Shown: in pieces, positions 44,711 through 52,479 of the stretch | Numbering within the stretch: position 1 is the stretch's first letter | Layout of the letters: each line of letters begins with the position of its first letter | From: Opitutaceae bacterium | Lineage (GTDB): Bacteria > Verrucomicrobiota > Verrucomicrobiia > Opitutales > Opitutaceae | Length of the DNA stretch: 64,000 nucleotides | NCBI GenBank assembly: GCA_014879845.1 | Contig: JACSRI010000163.1 | Span: 1 to 64,000, forward strand | Reading direction: 5' to 3' | The notes under the pieces: model-generated | What the model was told of the DNA's origin: nothing | The model's database searches: none | Seen by the model: the letters and a program-made list of their open reading frames with translations, nothing else | Position numbers and translations under genes: made by a program

Positions 44711-45398
44711 CGCTGTCGTTGCCCGATCCGCCGCGCTTGCCGTCGCTCAGAAGCCGGCGGCCGCGGCTTTCCTGGTTTCAGTGACCGAAAGCGACCTGAC
44801 GAAGGCACTCCTGATCGCTCCGGCGCTGATCGTAGCCTGGTACTGGGCAGGAGACACAGCGGTACGGCGGTCGGACGTTCTGGCGACCATCGCGTCATGT
44901 GCGCTGGCGCTCGTGGGCGTCTGGTGTGTGACCACGGTCTGGCTGCGACCGCGCCCCATCGCGCCTGACGCGGGCCTGGCTGCCATCGGTTCGGTTTTCC
45001 TGCCGCACTTTGAGCACTCGCCGGATTTCCGGTGGGGGTGCTTTCCGTCGGACCACATTGCCTACTTGGCGACGCTGGCATTCGGGGTGGGGCGGCTTGA
45101 GCTCGGGATGGGTCGAATCGCGTGGGCTATAGTGGCTGTCCAGGCGTGTGCACGCCTGGCGGTCGGCCTGCATTACCTTTCGGACGTCGCTGCCGGAGTC
45201 GTGCTGGCCGCACTCATACACCACGGGGTCTTTCGGATCGTCCGTATCCAGGAGCGAGCGGCGACCGACAGGCTGGCCGCGATCGTCTCAGGCTCGCGCT
45301 GGCTGCAGCTCGGGTTGATTCTCGTCGTCGTGGAAATGGCCACGTTCTTCCGGGAGATACGGTTCCTGGATGGGTTGATCTTCGGGGGAGCGCATTGA
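44688..45398 (+). CDS. PAP2 superfamily membrane phosphatase
   Basis: 236 residues from ATG 44688. Several membrane helices. The phosphatase motifs are VTTVWLRPRP (C1, whose usual leading Lys is not evident), CFPSDHIAYL (C2, PSxH type) and CARLAVGLHYLSD (C3 with His and Asp). Family members dephosphorylate lipid phosphates such as undecaprenyl pyrophosphate or phosphatidic acid; the substrate is not predictable. Overlaps the methyltransferase, hinting at lipid or envelope glycan modification. Confidence 0.82.
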   Translation: MIPIQAIDAVVARSAALAVAQKPAAAAFLVSVTESDLTKALLIAPALIVAWYWAGDTAVRRSDVLATIASCALALVGVWCVTTVWLRPRPIAPDAGLAAIGSVFLPHFEHSPDFRWGCFPSDHIAYLATLAFGVGRLELGMGRIAWAIVAVQACARLAVGLHYLSDVAAGVVLAALIHHGVFRIVRIQERAATDRLAAIVSGSRWLQLGLILVVVEMATFFREIRFLDGLIFGGAH

Positions 45399-45555
45399 TT
45401 CGGTCGCGCTTGCGTGCGCGGGGGGCAGCGTGCTGCTGTGCGTTCCGAGTTCCCTTCAGGTGGAGTGCGGATCGAACCAACCGGTGCCGCCCTTCATGCG
45501 TCCCATGAAAAACGTTCCTCGTTTGCGGTGTGGACGTTGCTTGTGTTGCTTGATC

Positions 45556-45577
45556 GGGCGCGGTTGAACCGCGTCCC
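45556..45577 (+). promoter_or_regulatory. palindrome immediately upstream of zwf
   Basis: GGGCGCGGTTGAACCGCGTCCC is a near-perfect palindrome (one bulged T) ending 4 bp before the zwf ATG. It could be an operator or an RNA hairpin covering the initiation region. The rest of the 183-bp gap after the PAP2 gene shows nothing recognisable. Confidence 0.4.
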
Positions 45578-45581
45578 TCCC

Positions 45582-47123
45582 ATGGACTCCGCCCCCCGGC
45601 ATCCGTTTCTCAAAGGCCTCAGCAAGCACCGCGGTGCTCCGCCGACGGTCGTCGTGATCTTCGGCGCGTCTGGCGACCTGACCGCGCGCAAGCTGATCCC
45701 CGCGATCTACAACCTCGCCTGCGACAACCTGCTGCCCGCGGACTTTTTCCTCATCGGCTACGGGCGCACGAGCGTGCCCGACGAGGAGTTTCGAAAGATC
45801 GCGAGCGACGCGATCACGCAGTTCTCGCGCCGTCCGTTCCAGGCCGAAATCTGGCAGCGGGTCGGGGAGCGTACGCATTACCAGGCTGGCGGCTACGACG
45901 AGCTCGAGGCCTTCAATCAACTCCGCCAGCGCATCGAGACGATCGAGAAGTCCGTCGGGCAGGACGTGCAGGCCCTGTTCTATATTTCCACGCCGCCGAC
46001 GGTTTTCCGGCCGATCCTGGAAAACCTCGGCGCGGCCGGCCTCGCCGCCCGCCATCTCGGCACGGAGAAGGCCTCGAAGGTCATCATCGAAAAGCCCTTC
46101 GGCCGCGATCTCGCCTCCGCCCAGGAACTCAACCGCGTCATCGGCGGGGTGTTTCAGGAGAAGCAGGTCTTCCGTATCGACCATTACCTGGGCAAGGAGA
46201 CCGTGCAGGACCTCCTCGTGCAGCGGTTCGCCAACACGATCTTCGAGCCGATTTGGAACCGCAACTACGTCGACTGCGTGCAAATCACGGTCGCCGAGGA
46301 CCTGGGCGTGGGCACGCGCGGCGGCTACTACGAGACGAGCGGTGCGATGCGTGACATGATCCAGAACCACACCATGCAGCTGCTCGCGCTCACCGCGATG
46401 GAGCCGCCGGTGTCGCTCGATCCTGAGGCCGTGCGCGACGAGAAGGTCAAGGTGCTCAAGGCGATCCGCCCGCTCGACCTTCACCCGATTGAGGGTGACA
46501 CCGTCCGCGCCCAGTACGCCGAGGGCCTCGTCGCCGGGAAACCCGTGCCCGGATACACGCAGGAGAAGGGAGTCTCGCCGGAGTCCGCCACCGAGACCTA
46601 TGCCGCACTGCGGCTCAATATCGCGAACTGGCGCTGGGACGGCGTGCCGTTTTACCTGCGGTCGGGCAAGCGCATGGCGCGCCGCGTGAGCGAGATCGCC
46701 ATCCAGTTCAAGCGTCCGCCGGGCAACCTCTTCAGCGAGTCGGAGATGATCAACCTCACATCCAACACGCTCGCCTTCCAGATCCAGCCGGACGAGGGCT
46801 CGACGGTCTCGCTCAACGCCAAGATCCCCGGCCTCGAGACGCGTATCCAGCCGGTGAAGATGCACTTTCGTTACAAGACGACGTTCGGCTCGAACACACC
46901 CGAGGCCTACGAGCGACTGGTGCTCGATGCGATGATCGGCGACGGCACGCTCTTCATCCGCGGCGACGAGACCGAGGCGTCGTGGAAGCTGATCACGCCG
47001 GTGCACGAGTCATGGGCCGCGCTCGGGGCACGCGGCATGGAGGGATATGCCGCCGGCTCGTGGGGCCCGCTCGCGGCCGACCGCCTGCTCTGGAAGGACC
47101 GCCACCAATGGAGGCGGCCATGA
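45582..47123 (+). CDS. zwf: glucose-6-phosphate 1-dehydrogenase
   Basis: 513 residues from ATG 45582 (MDSAPRHPFLKGLSKHRGAP); the track start at 45414 lies in the intergenic region. It oxidises glucose-6-phosphate to 6-phosphogluconolactone with NADP or NAD, the entry to the oxidative pentose phosphate pathway. The NAD(P) site FGASGDLTARK lies near residue 27 and the substrate/catalytic signature RIDHYLGKE near residue 200. The C-terminal domain is complete (FYLRSGKRMARRVSEIAIQF). It is followed by opcA, its known partner. Confidence 0.97.
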   Translation: MDSAPRHPFLKGLSKHRGAPPTVVVIFGASGDLTARKLIPAIYNLACDNLLPADFFLIGYGRTSVPDEEFRKIASDAITQFSRRPFQAEIWQRVGERTHYQAGGYDELEAFNQLRQRIETIEKSVGQDVQALFYISTPPTVFRPILENLGAAGLAARHLGTEKASKVIIEKPFGRDLASAQELNRVIGGVFQEKQVFRIDHYLGKETVQDLLVQRFANTIFEPIWNRNYVDCVQITVAEDLGVGTRGGYYETSGAMRDMIQNHTMQLLALTAMEPPVSLDPEAVRDEKVKVLKAIRPLDLHPIEGDTVRAQYAEGLVAGKPVPGYTQEKGVSPESATETYAALRLNIANWRWDGVPFYLRSGKRMARRVSEIAIQFKRPPGNLFSESEMINLTSNTLAFQIQPDEGSTVSLNAKIPGLETRIQPVKMHFRYKTTFGSNTPEAYERLVLDAMIGDGTLFIRGDETEASWKLITPVHESWAALGARGMEGYAAGSWGPLAADRLLWKDRHQWRRP

Positions 47124-47144
47124 CGGGCGCGTGGTGCGCGGACC

Positions 47145-47254
47145 AAGGTGAAGCTCGAAGTTGAAGTTGAAGGAGGAATCTCGACCCAACGACACCTGAT
47201 TTCCGACTCCTGCCGTACCATGCTTTTACTTCAGCTTTCCACTTCAACTTCGGT
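47145..47254 (+). repeat. 6-7 nt word inverted repeat between zwf and opcA
   Basis: Left words: AAGGTGA, AGCTCGA, AGTTGA, AGTTGA, AGGAGGA. The right arm, read on the other strand, gives AGTTGA, AGTGGA, AAGCTGA. GAAGTTGAAGT (47158-47168) pairs exactly with ACTTCAACTTC (47240-47250). It fills almost the whole zwf-opcA gap. Confidence 0.75.
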
Positions 47255-47266
47255 TGCCTTCCACCC

Positions 47267-48253
47267 ATGACCGCGATCTTTGACTCCCTCCCGGGCATGG
47301 AGACCGCGGTGAGCGACATCGCTCGCACGCTGGCCGCGGTCTGGGACATGGAGGCCGCGCCGGGCAAGGCCGCACCCTCGGAGTTTCGAGCTTCGCAGAT
47401 GAACCTTGTCCTGCACCTTGGCCTGGAGAACACGGTCGAGACGGCGCGCGCGGCCTTCGACACGGCTTTGCGCTTCTCGCACCGGTACCCGTGCCGCACG
47501 ATCGTGTTGTGCCCACGCGATCTCGGCAGCGGCGGACACGTCCGGGCCAAGGTGTTCTGTGAGTGCTTTGTCGGGTCCTCCCACCACGAGATGGTGTGCT
47601 CCGAGGCGATCCTCCTCTCGTATCCACTCGAGCAACGCGCCTACATCGAGAACCAGGCCTCGATCATGATCGAGAGCGACCTGCCGCTCTATTACTGGCC
47701 GCATCGCATCCAGCAGGCGGCGCGTTTTGGCGACTATCCCTTCCTGCTGCAGCACTCGCAGCGCATCGTGATCGACTCCGCGGTGGAACGGCCGGAGGTC
47801 GAGGCCTATGCCTGGCCGCGCGGCGAACTCGTGCACGATCTCGCGTGCGCGCGTGTCCTGCCGTTGCGGCAGAGCCTGGGACATTTTCTCAGCTATATCA
47901 CCCCCGGGCATCTCGTGAACGGTCTCAAGTCGATCGCGGTGCATCACGGCCCGGATGTCGCGGCCGAGGCGCGCGCGATCGCCACCTGGTTCGTGTCGCG
48001 CCTGGATGACTGCGCCGCGATCGCGAAGGCTCAGTCGTTTGGCGACCGGCCCATCCTCCAGCCGGACCTGCCGGGGGGCGGCCTGGATGTCCGATGTGCC
48101 TACGAGGATGGCGGGACGCTTCGCCTCGCCTTCGACCTGACCCGGGGCGCGGCCTGCCTCCACGCGCATCTGGGGCAGGCCAAGGCATCGATGAGCTCGA
48201 CCATCAGCCTGCTCGGAGATGATCGGGCGCTCGCCGAGGCGCTTTTCTTCTAG
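47267..48253 (+). CDS. opcA: glucose-6-phosphate dehydrogenase assembly protein OpcA family
   Basis: 328 residues. Matches the OpcA family in its order of conserved segments: MNLVLHLGLENTVETARAAF, a CRTIVLCPRD strand, the acidic/His-containing CECFVGSSHHEMVCSEAI and the segment around SDLPLYYWPHR. OpcA is needed for activity or redox regulation of G6PDH in cyanobacteria and occurs beside zwf in many genomes. Placement directly after zwf supports the same role here. Confidence 0.9.
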   Translation: MTAIFDSLPGMETAVSDIARTLAAVWDMEAAPGKAAPSEFRASQMNLVLHLGLENTVETARAAFDTALRFSHRYPCRTIVLCPRDLGSGGHVRAKVFCECFVGSSHHEMVCSEAILLSYPLEQRAYIENQASIMIESDLPLYYWPHRIQQAARFGDYPFLLQHSQRIVIDSAVERPEVEAYAWPRGELVHDLACARVLPLRQSLGHFLSYITPGHLVNGLKSIAVHHGPDVAAEARAIATWFVSRLDDCAAIAKAQSFGDRPILQPDLPGGGLDVRCAYEDGGTLRLAFDLTRGAACLHAHLGQAKASMSSTISLLGDDRALAEALFF

Positions 48254-48390
48254 TTTGGATTAGGTCGTCTTTGGAATGCGGACGGAAGGTAATGCGGTTG
48301 ACCAGGTCCGCTTGACCGACCGCGGGTGTTGCACAAGATCGCGGCCACAGTTCGGCCCGATTAACCCCAAACGATTCGGAGGACACCCCA

Positions 48391-48612
48391 ATGAACTGGA
48401 AAATCGAGATCCTGGAGAACCACTCCGGGGAGCTGGGCGAGGCGATCCCGCATGAGGATCACCTCTTTGAATCGGAAGAGTATCATTACGACCAGGGCCA
48501 GGTGCTCGAGGTGGCCGTGCATGAGTCGGCCAACGATCACTGGCACATCTTCACCGACTTGGACTCCGGGCATCGGTTCAAGATAGACCCGAGGAAGTAT
48601 AGGAAGGTCTGA
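48391..48612 (+). CDS. small acidic hypothetical protein
   Basis: 73 residues, rich in Glu, Asp and His (HEDHLFESEEYHYDQGQVLE). No signal peptide, membrane helix or known domain. GGAGGA stands about 10 nt before the ATG, a good ribosome site, and there is a free 137-bp upstream gap. The 266-bp gap after it (48613-48878) shows only GC palindromes such as CGATCGCCCGGCGATCG and no gene. Confidence 0.65.
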   Translation: MNWKIEILENHSGELGEAIPHEDHLFESEEYHYDQGQVLEVAVHESANDHWHIFTDLDSGHRFKIDPRKYRKV

Positions 48613-48878
48613 CGGGTCCGGTCCCGTACGCACCAAAGGCCGCGCAGACAGGGCCGGCCGCATTCGGCGCCATCGCCGCAGCCCGTGGGCGACGATGCGC
48701 GGGGATGTTGATTCCGACGCCGTGTGCTGCACGGGCGGTCGGCCGGTGAGGGATAAACCGATCGCCCGGCGATCGCGTTCTGCTTGATGATTCGGGCGGA
48801 AGGATCGACACTGCCGCCCGCATTCGTGTTTGACCGGGCGACCGGCTCGCACGGATTCAACCCCCTCAAGCACCACTC

Positions 48879-50534
48879 ATGAAAAAAGCCCTGTTTGCGT
48901 TGGTGTTTCTCGCTGTCGTTGGTTTTGGCGTCTGGCGCTGGTGGGACCGTCTCGATCCCAACGCCGGCCAGGGCGCGCCGGCCGCGACGTCGTCTTCGGC
49001 CGCGGTATCCTCGGCTCAGTCCGGCGGGGGCGCGACGGTCGAGGGACTGATCGAGCCGGAGACCGAGGTGCGCGCCCTCGCTGCGCCCGTGCTCTACCAG
49101 ATGAAGGATGGCGTCTTCGACCTCGAGCTGAGCGAGTATGCGGGCTACGCCGGCCTGATCGTCGCCAACGGCGGCCTCGCGCCCTCGGAGGAGAGCTACT
49201 TTTTCAAGAACCACGGCTTCAAGGTCCGCATCACCATCAGTGAGGAGGAGAGTTGGGATGCGCTCAACTCCGGTCGCATCGGCGGCTCGGCAACGACGGT
49301 CGACGTGCTCGCGGTCTACGCCAAGACCTTCCAGGCCGTCGTGCCGGCGCAGATCGGGTTCTCCCGCGGATCCGATGCGATCGTCGTGCTCAACGATATC
49401 AAGCGCGTCAACCAGCTCGCCGGCCGCACGGTCGTGGCCTCGCAGTTCACCGAGGCCGATTTCTTCATCCGCTACCTCGCCTCGGAAGCCGGTCTCGAGG
49501 TGAAGGCGCTCGATGTGGGTGAGGCTCCGGATCCCGAGAAGATCAACCTCGTCTATGCCGAGGATTCCTTCGAGGGCGGCGATCTGTTCGCCCGGCTCAT
49601 CAACGAGGGCCGCACCGACATCGCGGGCGCGGTGTTGTGGGGCTCGAAGATTCAGGAGGTGCTCGAGTCGACCCAGGGCAAGACCCGTGTCCTCGTCGAC
49701 AACCGCAATCTCCTCGTCGTCGCCGACGTGCTCGTGGTCAACAAGCCCTTCGCCCAGGCCAACCCCAAGGTCGTCGAGGGCTTGGTCGACGGCCTGCTCG
49801 CGGGCAACGACATGGTGCGCACCAACCCGGACGCACACCTCGACGTGGTCGCCCGGGCGTTCAAATGGGAATCGCGCGCCCAGACCAAGGTCGAGCTGGC
49901 GCAGATCCACTTCTCGAACCTGCCCGAGAACAAGGCCTTCTTCTCCGGTGCGATCGATGCGGCCGGCAGCTATGCGGGCATCTTCACCTCGGCGATGTTC
50001 GCCTACGGCCCGATCCTCAACCACTCGGTGCCGCCCGAGCGCCAGCTCGACCTCAAGCTCGACGCGCCGTTCGCGGCGAAGTATGCCGCGCAGACCGTCT
50101 CGATTCAGCCGATACGCTCGACCGGCACGCGCTCGATCGAGCAGAATCCGCTGCTCACGCGCGACATCCGGTTCTTCTTCGAGCCGAACTCCGCCGTCCT
50201 CCAGGCCACGCCGGACAACGACAAGAACTACGCCTCGATCAAGCAGCTGCTGCAGGTCGCGCCCGGCTCGACCATCCTGCTGCGCGGCCATGTCGACAAC
50301 ACGATGGTGCCGGAGTTTCGCAAACAGGGCGGCGAGTCGCTCGTGCGTTCCATGGCGCTCAAGGCGATGGAACTCTCCAGGCAGCGCGCCGAGTCGGTGC
50401 GCGTCGAGTTGAAGAAACGCTACCAGCTGCCTGACGCGCGCATGGAGGTGATCGGCCGCGGCTGGGAGGAGCCGGCCGGCAACGACGGCGAGAAGAACCG
50501 GCGCGTCGAGGTGCAGTGGTTCACGGTCGAGTGA
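48879..50534 (+). CDS. periplasmic binding-protein/OmpA fusion (peptidoglycan-anchored sensor candidate)
   Basis: 551 residues. An uncleaved-looking N-terminal signal anchor (ALFALVFLAVVGFGVWRWW) is followed by a Ser/Ala-rich linker. Residues about 90-430 resemble a type 2 periplasmic binding protein of the NMT1/SsuA kind (AGLIVANGGLAPSEESYFF, RTVVASQFTEADFFIRYLAS). Residues about 440-551 are an OmpA-type peptidoglycan-binding domain (ILLRGHVDN, AMELSRQRAESVRVELKKRY, GEKNRRVEVQWF). No ABC permease or ATPase genes are nearby, so it is not a normal transport component. First gene of the operon with the coiled-coil protein, PspA and AAA ATPase. It could bridge cell wall and inner membrane (inference). 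Confidence 0.8.
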   Translation: MKKALFALVFLAVVGFGVWRWWDRLDPNAGQGAPAATSSSAAVSSAQSGGGATVEGLIEPETEVRALAAPVLYQMKDGVFDLELSEYAGYAGLIVANGGLAPSEESYFFKNHGFKVRITISEEESWDALNSGRIGGSATTVDVLAVYAKTFQAVVPAQIGFSRGSDAIVVLNDIKRVNQLAGRTVVASQFTEADFFIRYLASEAGLEVKALDVGEAPDPEKINLVYAEDSFEGGDLFARLINEGRTDIAGAVLWGSKIQEVLESTQGKTRVLVDNRNLLVVADVLVVNKPFAQANPKVVEGLVDGLLAGNDMVRTNPDAHLDVVARAFKWESRAQTKVELAQIHFSNLPENKAFFSGAIDAAGSYAGIFTSAMFAYGPILNHSVPPERQLDLKLDAPFAAKYAAQTVSIQPIRSTGTRSIEQNPLLTRDIRFFFEPNSAVLQATPDNDKNYASIKQLLQVAPGSTILLRGHVDNTMVPEFRKQGGESLVRSMALKAMELSRQRAESVRVELKKRYQLPDARMEVIGRGWEEPAGNDGEKNRRVEVQWFTVE

Positions 50535-50643
50535 AGATCTGGCGATCGAGATTTCCGCGGGTGGGGCGGGTTCTCCGAACCCGCCGCGAATGCCCAGGGA
50601 CGCACGCAGCGGACGCGGGGAGCCGATCCCGCCGACTTCACCC

Positions 50644-51507
50644 ATGACCCGCCTCGGTTACCTCAAGGCCTTTGCCACGAGCTTCACGCATGGCGCGCTC
50701 GCGCTCGCGACGCTCGGTGCGGGCTTCGCCTCGGGTGAGCCGCTCGGCCTTATCGCCGGCGCGACCGTCTATGTGCTCGGCTGGGTGTTCATCGGCGACT
50801 CGCGCTGGTTTCGCCGGCGCGTCGATACGGCGGAATTCGAAAAGCTGGCGCGCGACGAGGAGGCGGCGCTCGCGGGGGTGCGCGCGGAGCGCGACGGCAT
50901 GGTGCGCCGCCTCATTCCGCCCCAGCGCCAGCGTTATGACGCGCTCGTGCAGGTGTGCCGCGACATCGAGGCGCAGCTCGCCAACTCGAACACCTCCGAT
51001 TTCCCCGTCGAAAAGCTCGACGGCCTGATGTGGTCGTTCCTCGGCCTGCTCGGCAACGAGACCAACATCGCCTCCTTCATCGAGCGCGAGATCGACGAGA
51101 AATTCGGTGAGCGCATCCTCGACCTCGAGCCCGAGGTCAAGGCGCTCGAGTCCGCGATGTCCAAGGTCGAGCCCGGCACGTCGGCCTACGAGACGCGCAT
51201 GCAACTCCTCGCCTCCAAACAGGAGGCGCTCGAGGCCCTGCGCAAACGCCACCAGCAGTTCCAGCGCGCCGCGGAGAACCTCGAGTTCGTTCGCGCCGAG
51301 CTCGATCGCATCGAGCAGCAGCTCAAGCTCGTGCGCTCCGATCTCTTCGCCTCCAAGTCCGTCGGCCAGATCAGCCAGCGCGTGAACGACACCATCGACC
51401 AACTTGCCTCGTCGGGCCGATTCAGCTCCGAACTCGCGCCCACGATCAAAGAGATGCCGGCCTTCAAGACCCGCCGCGTCGGCTACAAGCTCCAGAGCGA
51501 GGCCTGA
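50644..51507 (+). CDS. membrane-anchored coiled-coil protein of the PspA/AAA operon
   Basis: 287 residues from ATG 50644. A hydrophobic N-terminal hairpin (AFATSFTHGALALATLGAGF, then LGLIAGATVYVLGWVFIG) anchors it. The rest is charged helix with predicted coiled coil: RDIEAQLANSNTSDF, LEPEVKALESAMSKVEPGTS, HQQFQRAAENLEFVRAELDR. No named family recognised. It is 45 bp upstream of pspA, which is itself coiled coil, so direct interaction and membrane recruitment of PspA are plausible (inference). Confidence 0.75.
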   Translation: MTRLGYLKAFATSFTHGALALATLGAGFASGEPLGLIAGATVYVLGWVFIGDSRWFRRRVDTAEFEKLARDEEAALAGVRAERDGMVRRLIPPQRQRYDALVQVCRDIEAQLANSNTSDFPVEKLDGLMWSFLGLLGNETNIASFIEREIDEKFGERILDLEPEVKALESAMSKVEPGTSAYETRMQLLASKQEALEALRKRHQQFQRAAENLEFVRAELDRIEQQLKLVRSDLFASKSVGQISQRVNDTIDQLASSGRFSSELAPTIKEMPAFKTRRVGYKLQSEA

Positions 51508-51552
51508 GCCTCGCGCATCCTTTCGCCCCTCAACCACCAACGCCGCCACACC

Positions 51553-52308
51553 ATGTCGCTCTTCGCACGCCTCTATAACCAGATCCGCGGACGCATCAGC
51601 CTGTTCTTCAGCTCGATGGAGTTTCGCAATCCCGAGGTGCTCCTCGAAAACGCCAAGGAGGACCTCAAGGCCAACCGCATCCGCATGCAAAACGGCGTCG
51701 CCCAGATGGCCGCCGTCTCCGAGCGGCTCAAGCGCCAGATCGCCGACGGCGAACGCCGCAAACAGGACCTCGAGGGCCGCGTCATGGTCATGTACAACGC
51801 GGGCAAAGAGGAACTCGCCGCCGAACTCGCCGAGCAGCTCCAGCAGGTCGAGAACGACCTCGCGGAAAACAAGGCCGAGTTCGACCACAACGAACAGGCC
51901 TACAAGGAGTTCGTCGGCGCGTGTCAGACCGTCGAGAAGGAGACGCGCAAGAAGATCGAGAAACTCACCGCCAGCCTCTCCAAGGCCAAGGCGAAGGAGG
52001 CGATGGCCGACGTCTCGGAAATGCTCTCCGGCACGGTCACTCAGCAAAGCGCCTCGCTCGAGAACATGTCGCGTCTCGAGGAAGTGGTGACGGAGAAGCT
52101 CGACAAGGCCTCCGGCCGCCTGCGCGCCGCGCAGGACTCCTCGCAGTTCACCGACATCAAGCTCAAGCAGCAGGAGCAGGAGATCTCGAAGAAGGCCGCG
52201 CTCGCGAATTTCCTCGCCCGCAAGAACATCGCCATGGCTCCGAAGGAAGGCGCCGCCGCCGCGCCCGCCACCCCGGCCGAAAAGCCAAAGCTCGGCGAGT
52301 CAGCCTGA
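51553..52308 (+). CDS. pspA: PspA/IM30 (Vipp1) family protein
   Basis: 251 residues. The amphipathic N-terminal helix SLFARLYNQIRGRISLFF is followed by continuous coiled coil typical of PspA/IM30, including NPEVLLENAKEDLKANRIRM and RKQDLEGRVMVMYNAGKEEL. A Pro/Ala-rich tail follows (APATPAEKPKLGESA). Family knowledge: PspA and Vipp1 belong to the ESCRT-III superfamily, form rods and rings, and repair or remodel membranes. No pspF, pspB or pspC is in the window; instead the next gene is an AAA ATPase. Confidence 0.92.
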   Translation: MSLFARLYNQIRGRISLFFSSMEFRNPEVLLENAKEDLKANRIRMQNGVAQMAAVSERLKRQIADGERRKQDLEGRVMVMYNAGKEELAAELAEQLQQVENDLAENKAEFDHNEQAYKEFVGACQTVEKETRKKIEKLTASLSKAKAKEAMADVSEMLSGTVTQQSASLENMSRLEEVVTEKLDKASGRLRAAQDSSQFTDIKLKQQEQEISKKAALANFLARKNIAMAPKEGAAAAPATPAEKPKLGESA

Positions 52309-52315
52309 GATGTTG

Positions 52316-52467
52316 AACCACGGATGGACACGGATGCACACGGATCACCGATCCTGATTGGCTCGGGAAGCAGTGCATCCGGTAGAGTCGCCGCGATCGA
52401 TTGAGCGGTCGTACCCCCAATTCTGGACTTCATTCATCTGTGTCCATTCGTGTTCATCCGTGGTTAA
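52316..52467 (+). repeat. 10-nt word inverted repeat between pspA and the AAA gene
   Basis: Left: AACCACGGATGGACACGGAT followed by GCACACGGAT, a CACGGAT word every 10 nt. Right: ATCTGTGTCCATTCGTGTTC followed by ATCCGTGGTTAAC, its inverted counterpart. The arms pair with few mismatches across about 80 nt and fill the 171-bp gap between pspA and the ATPase. Similar in architecture, not sequence, to the other word repeats in the window. Confidence 0.8.
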
Positions 52468-52479
52468 CCCCCTTCCCGC

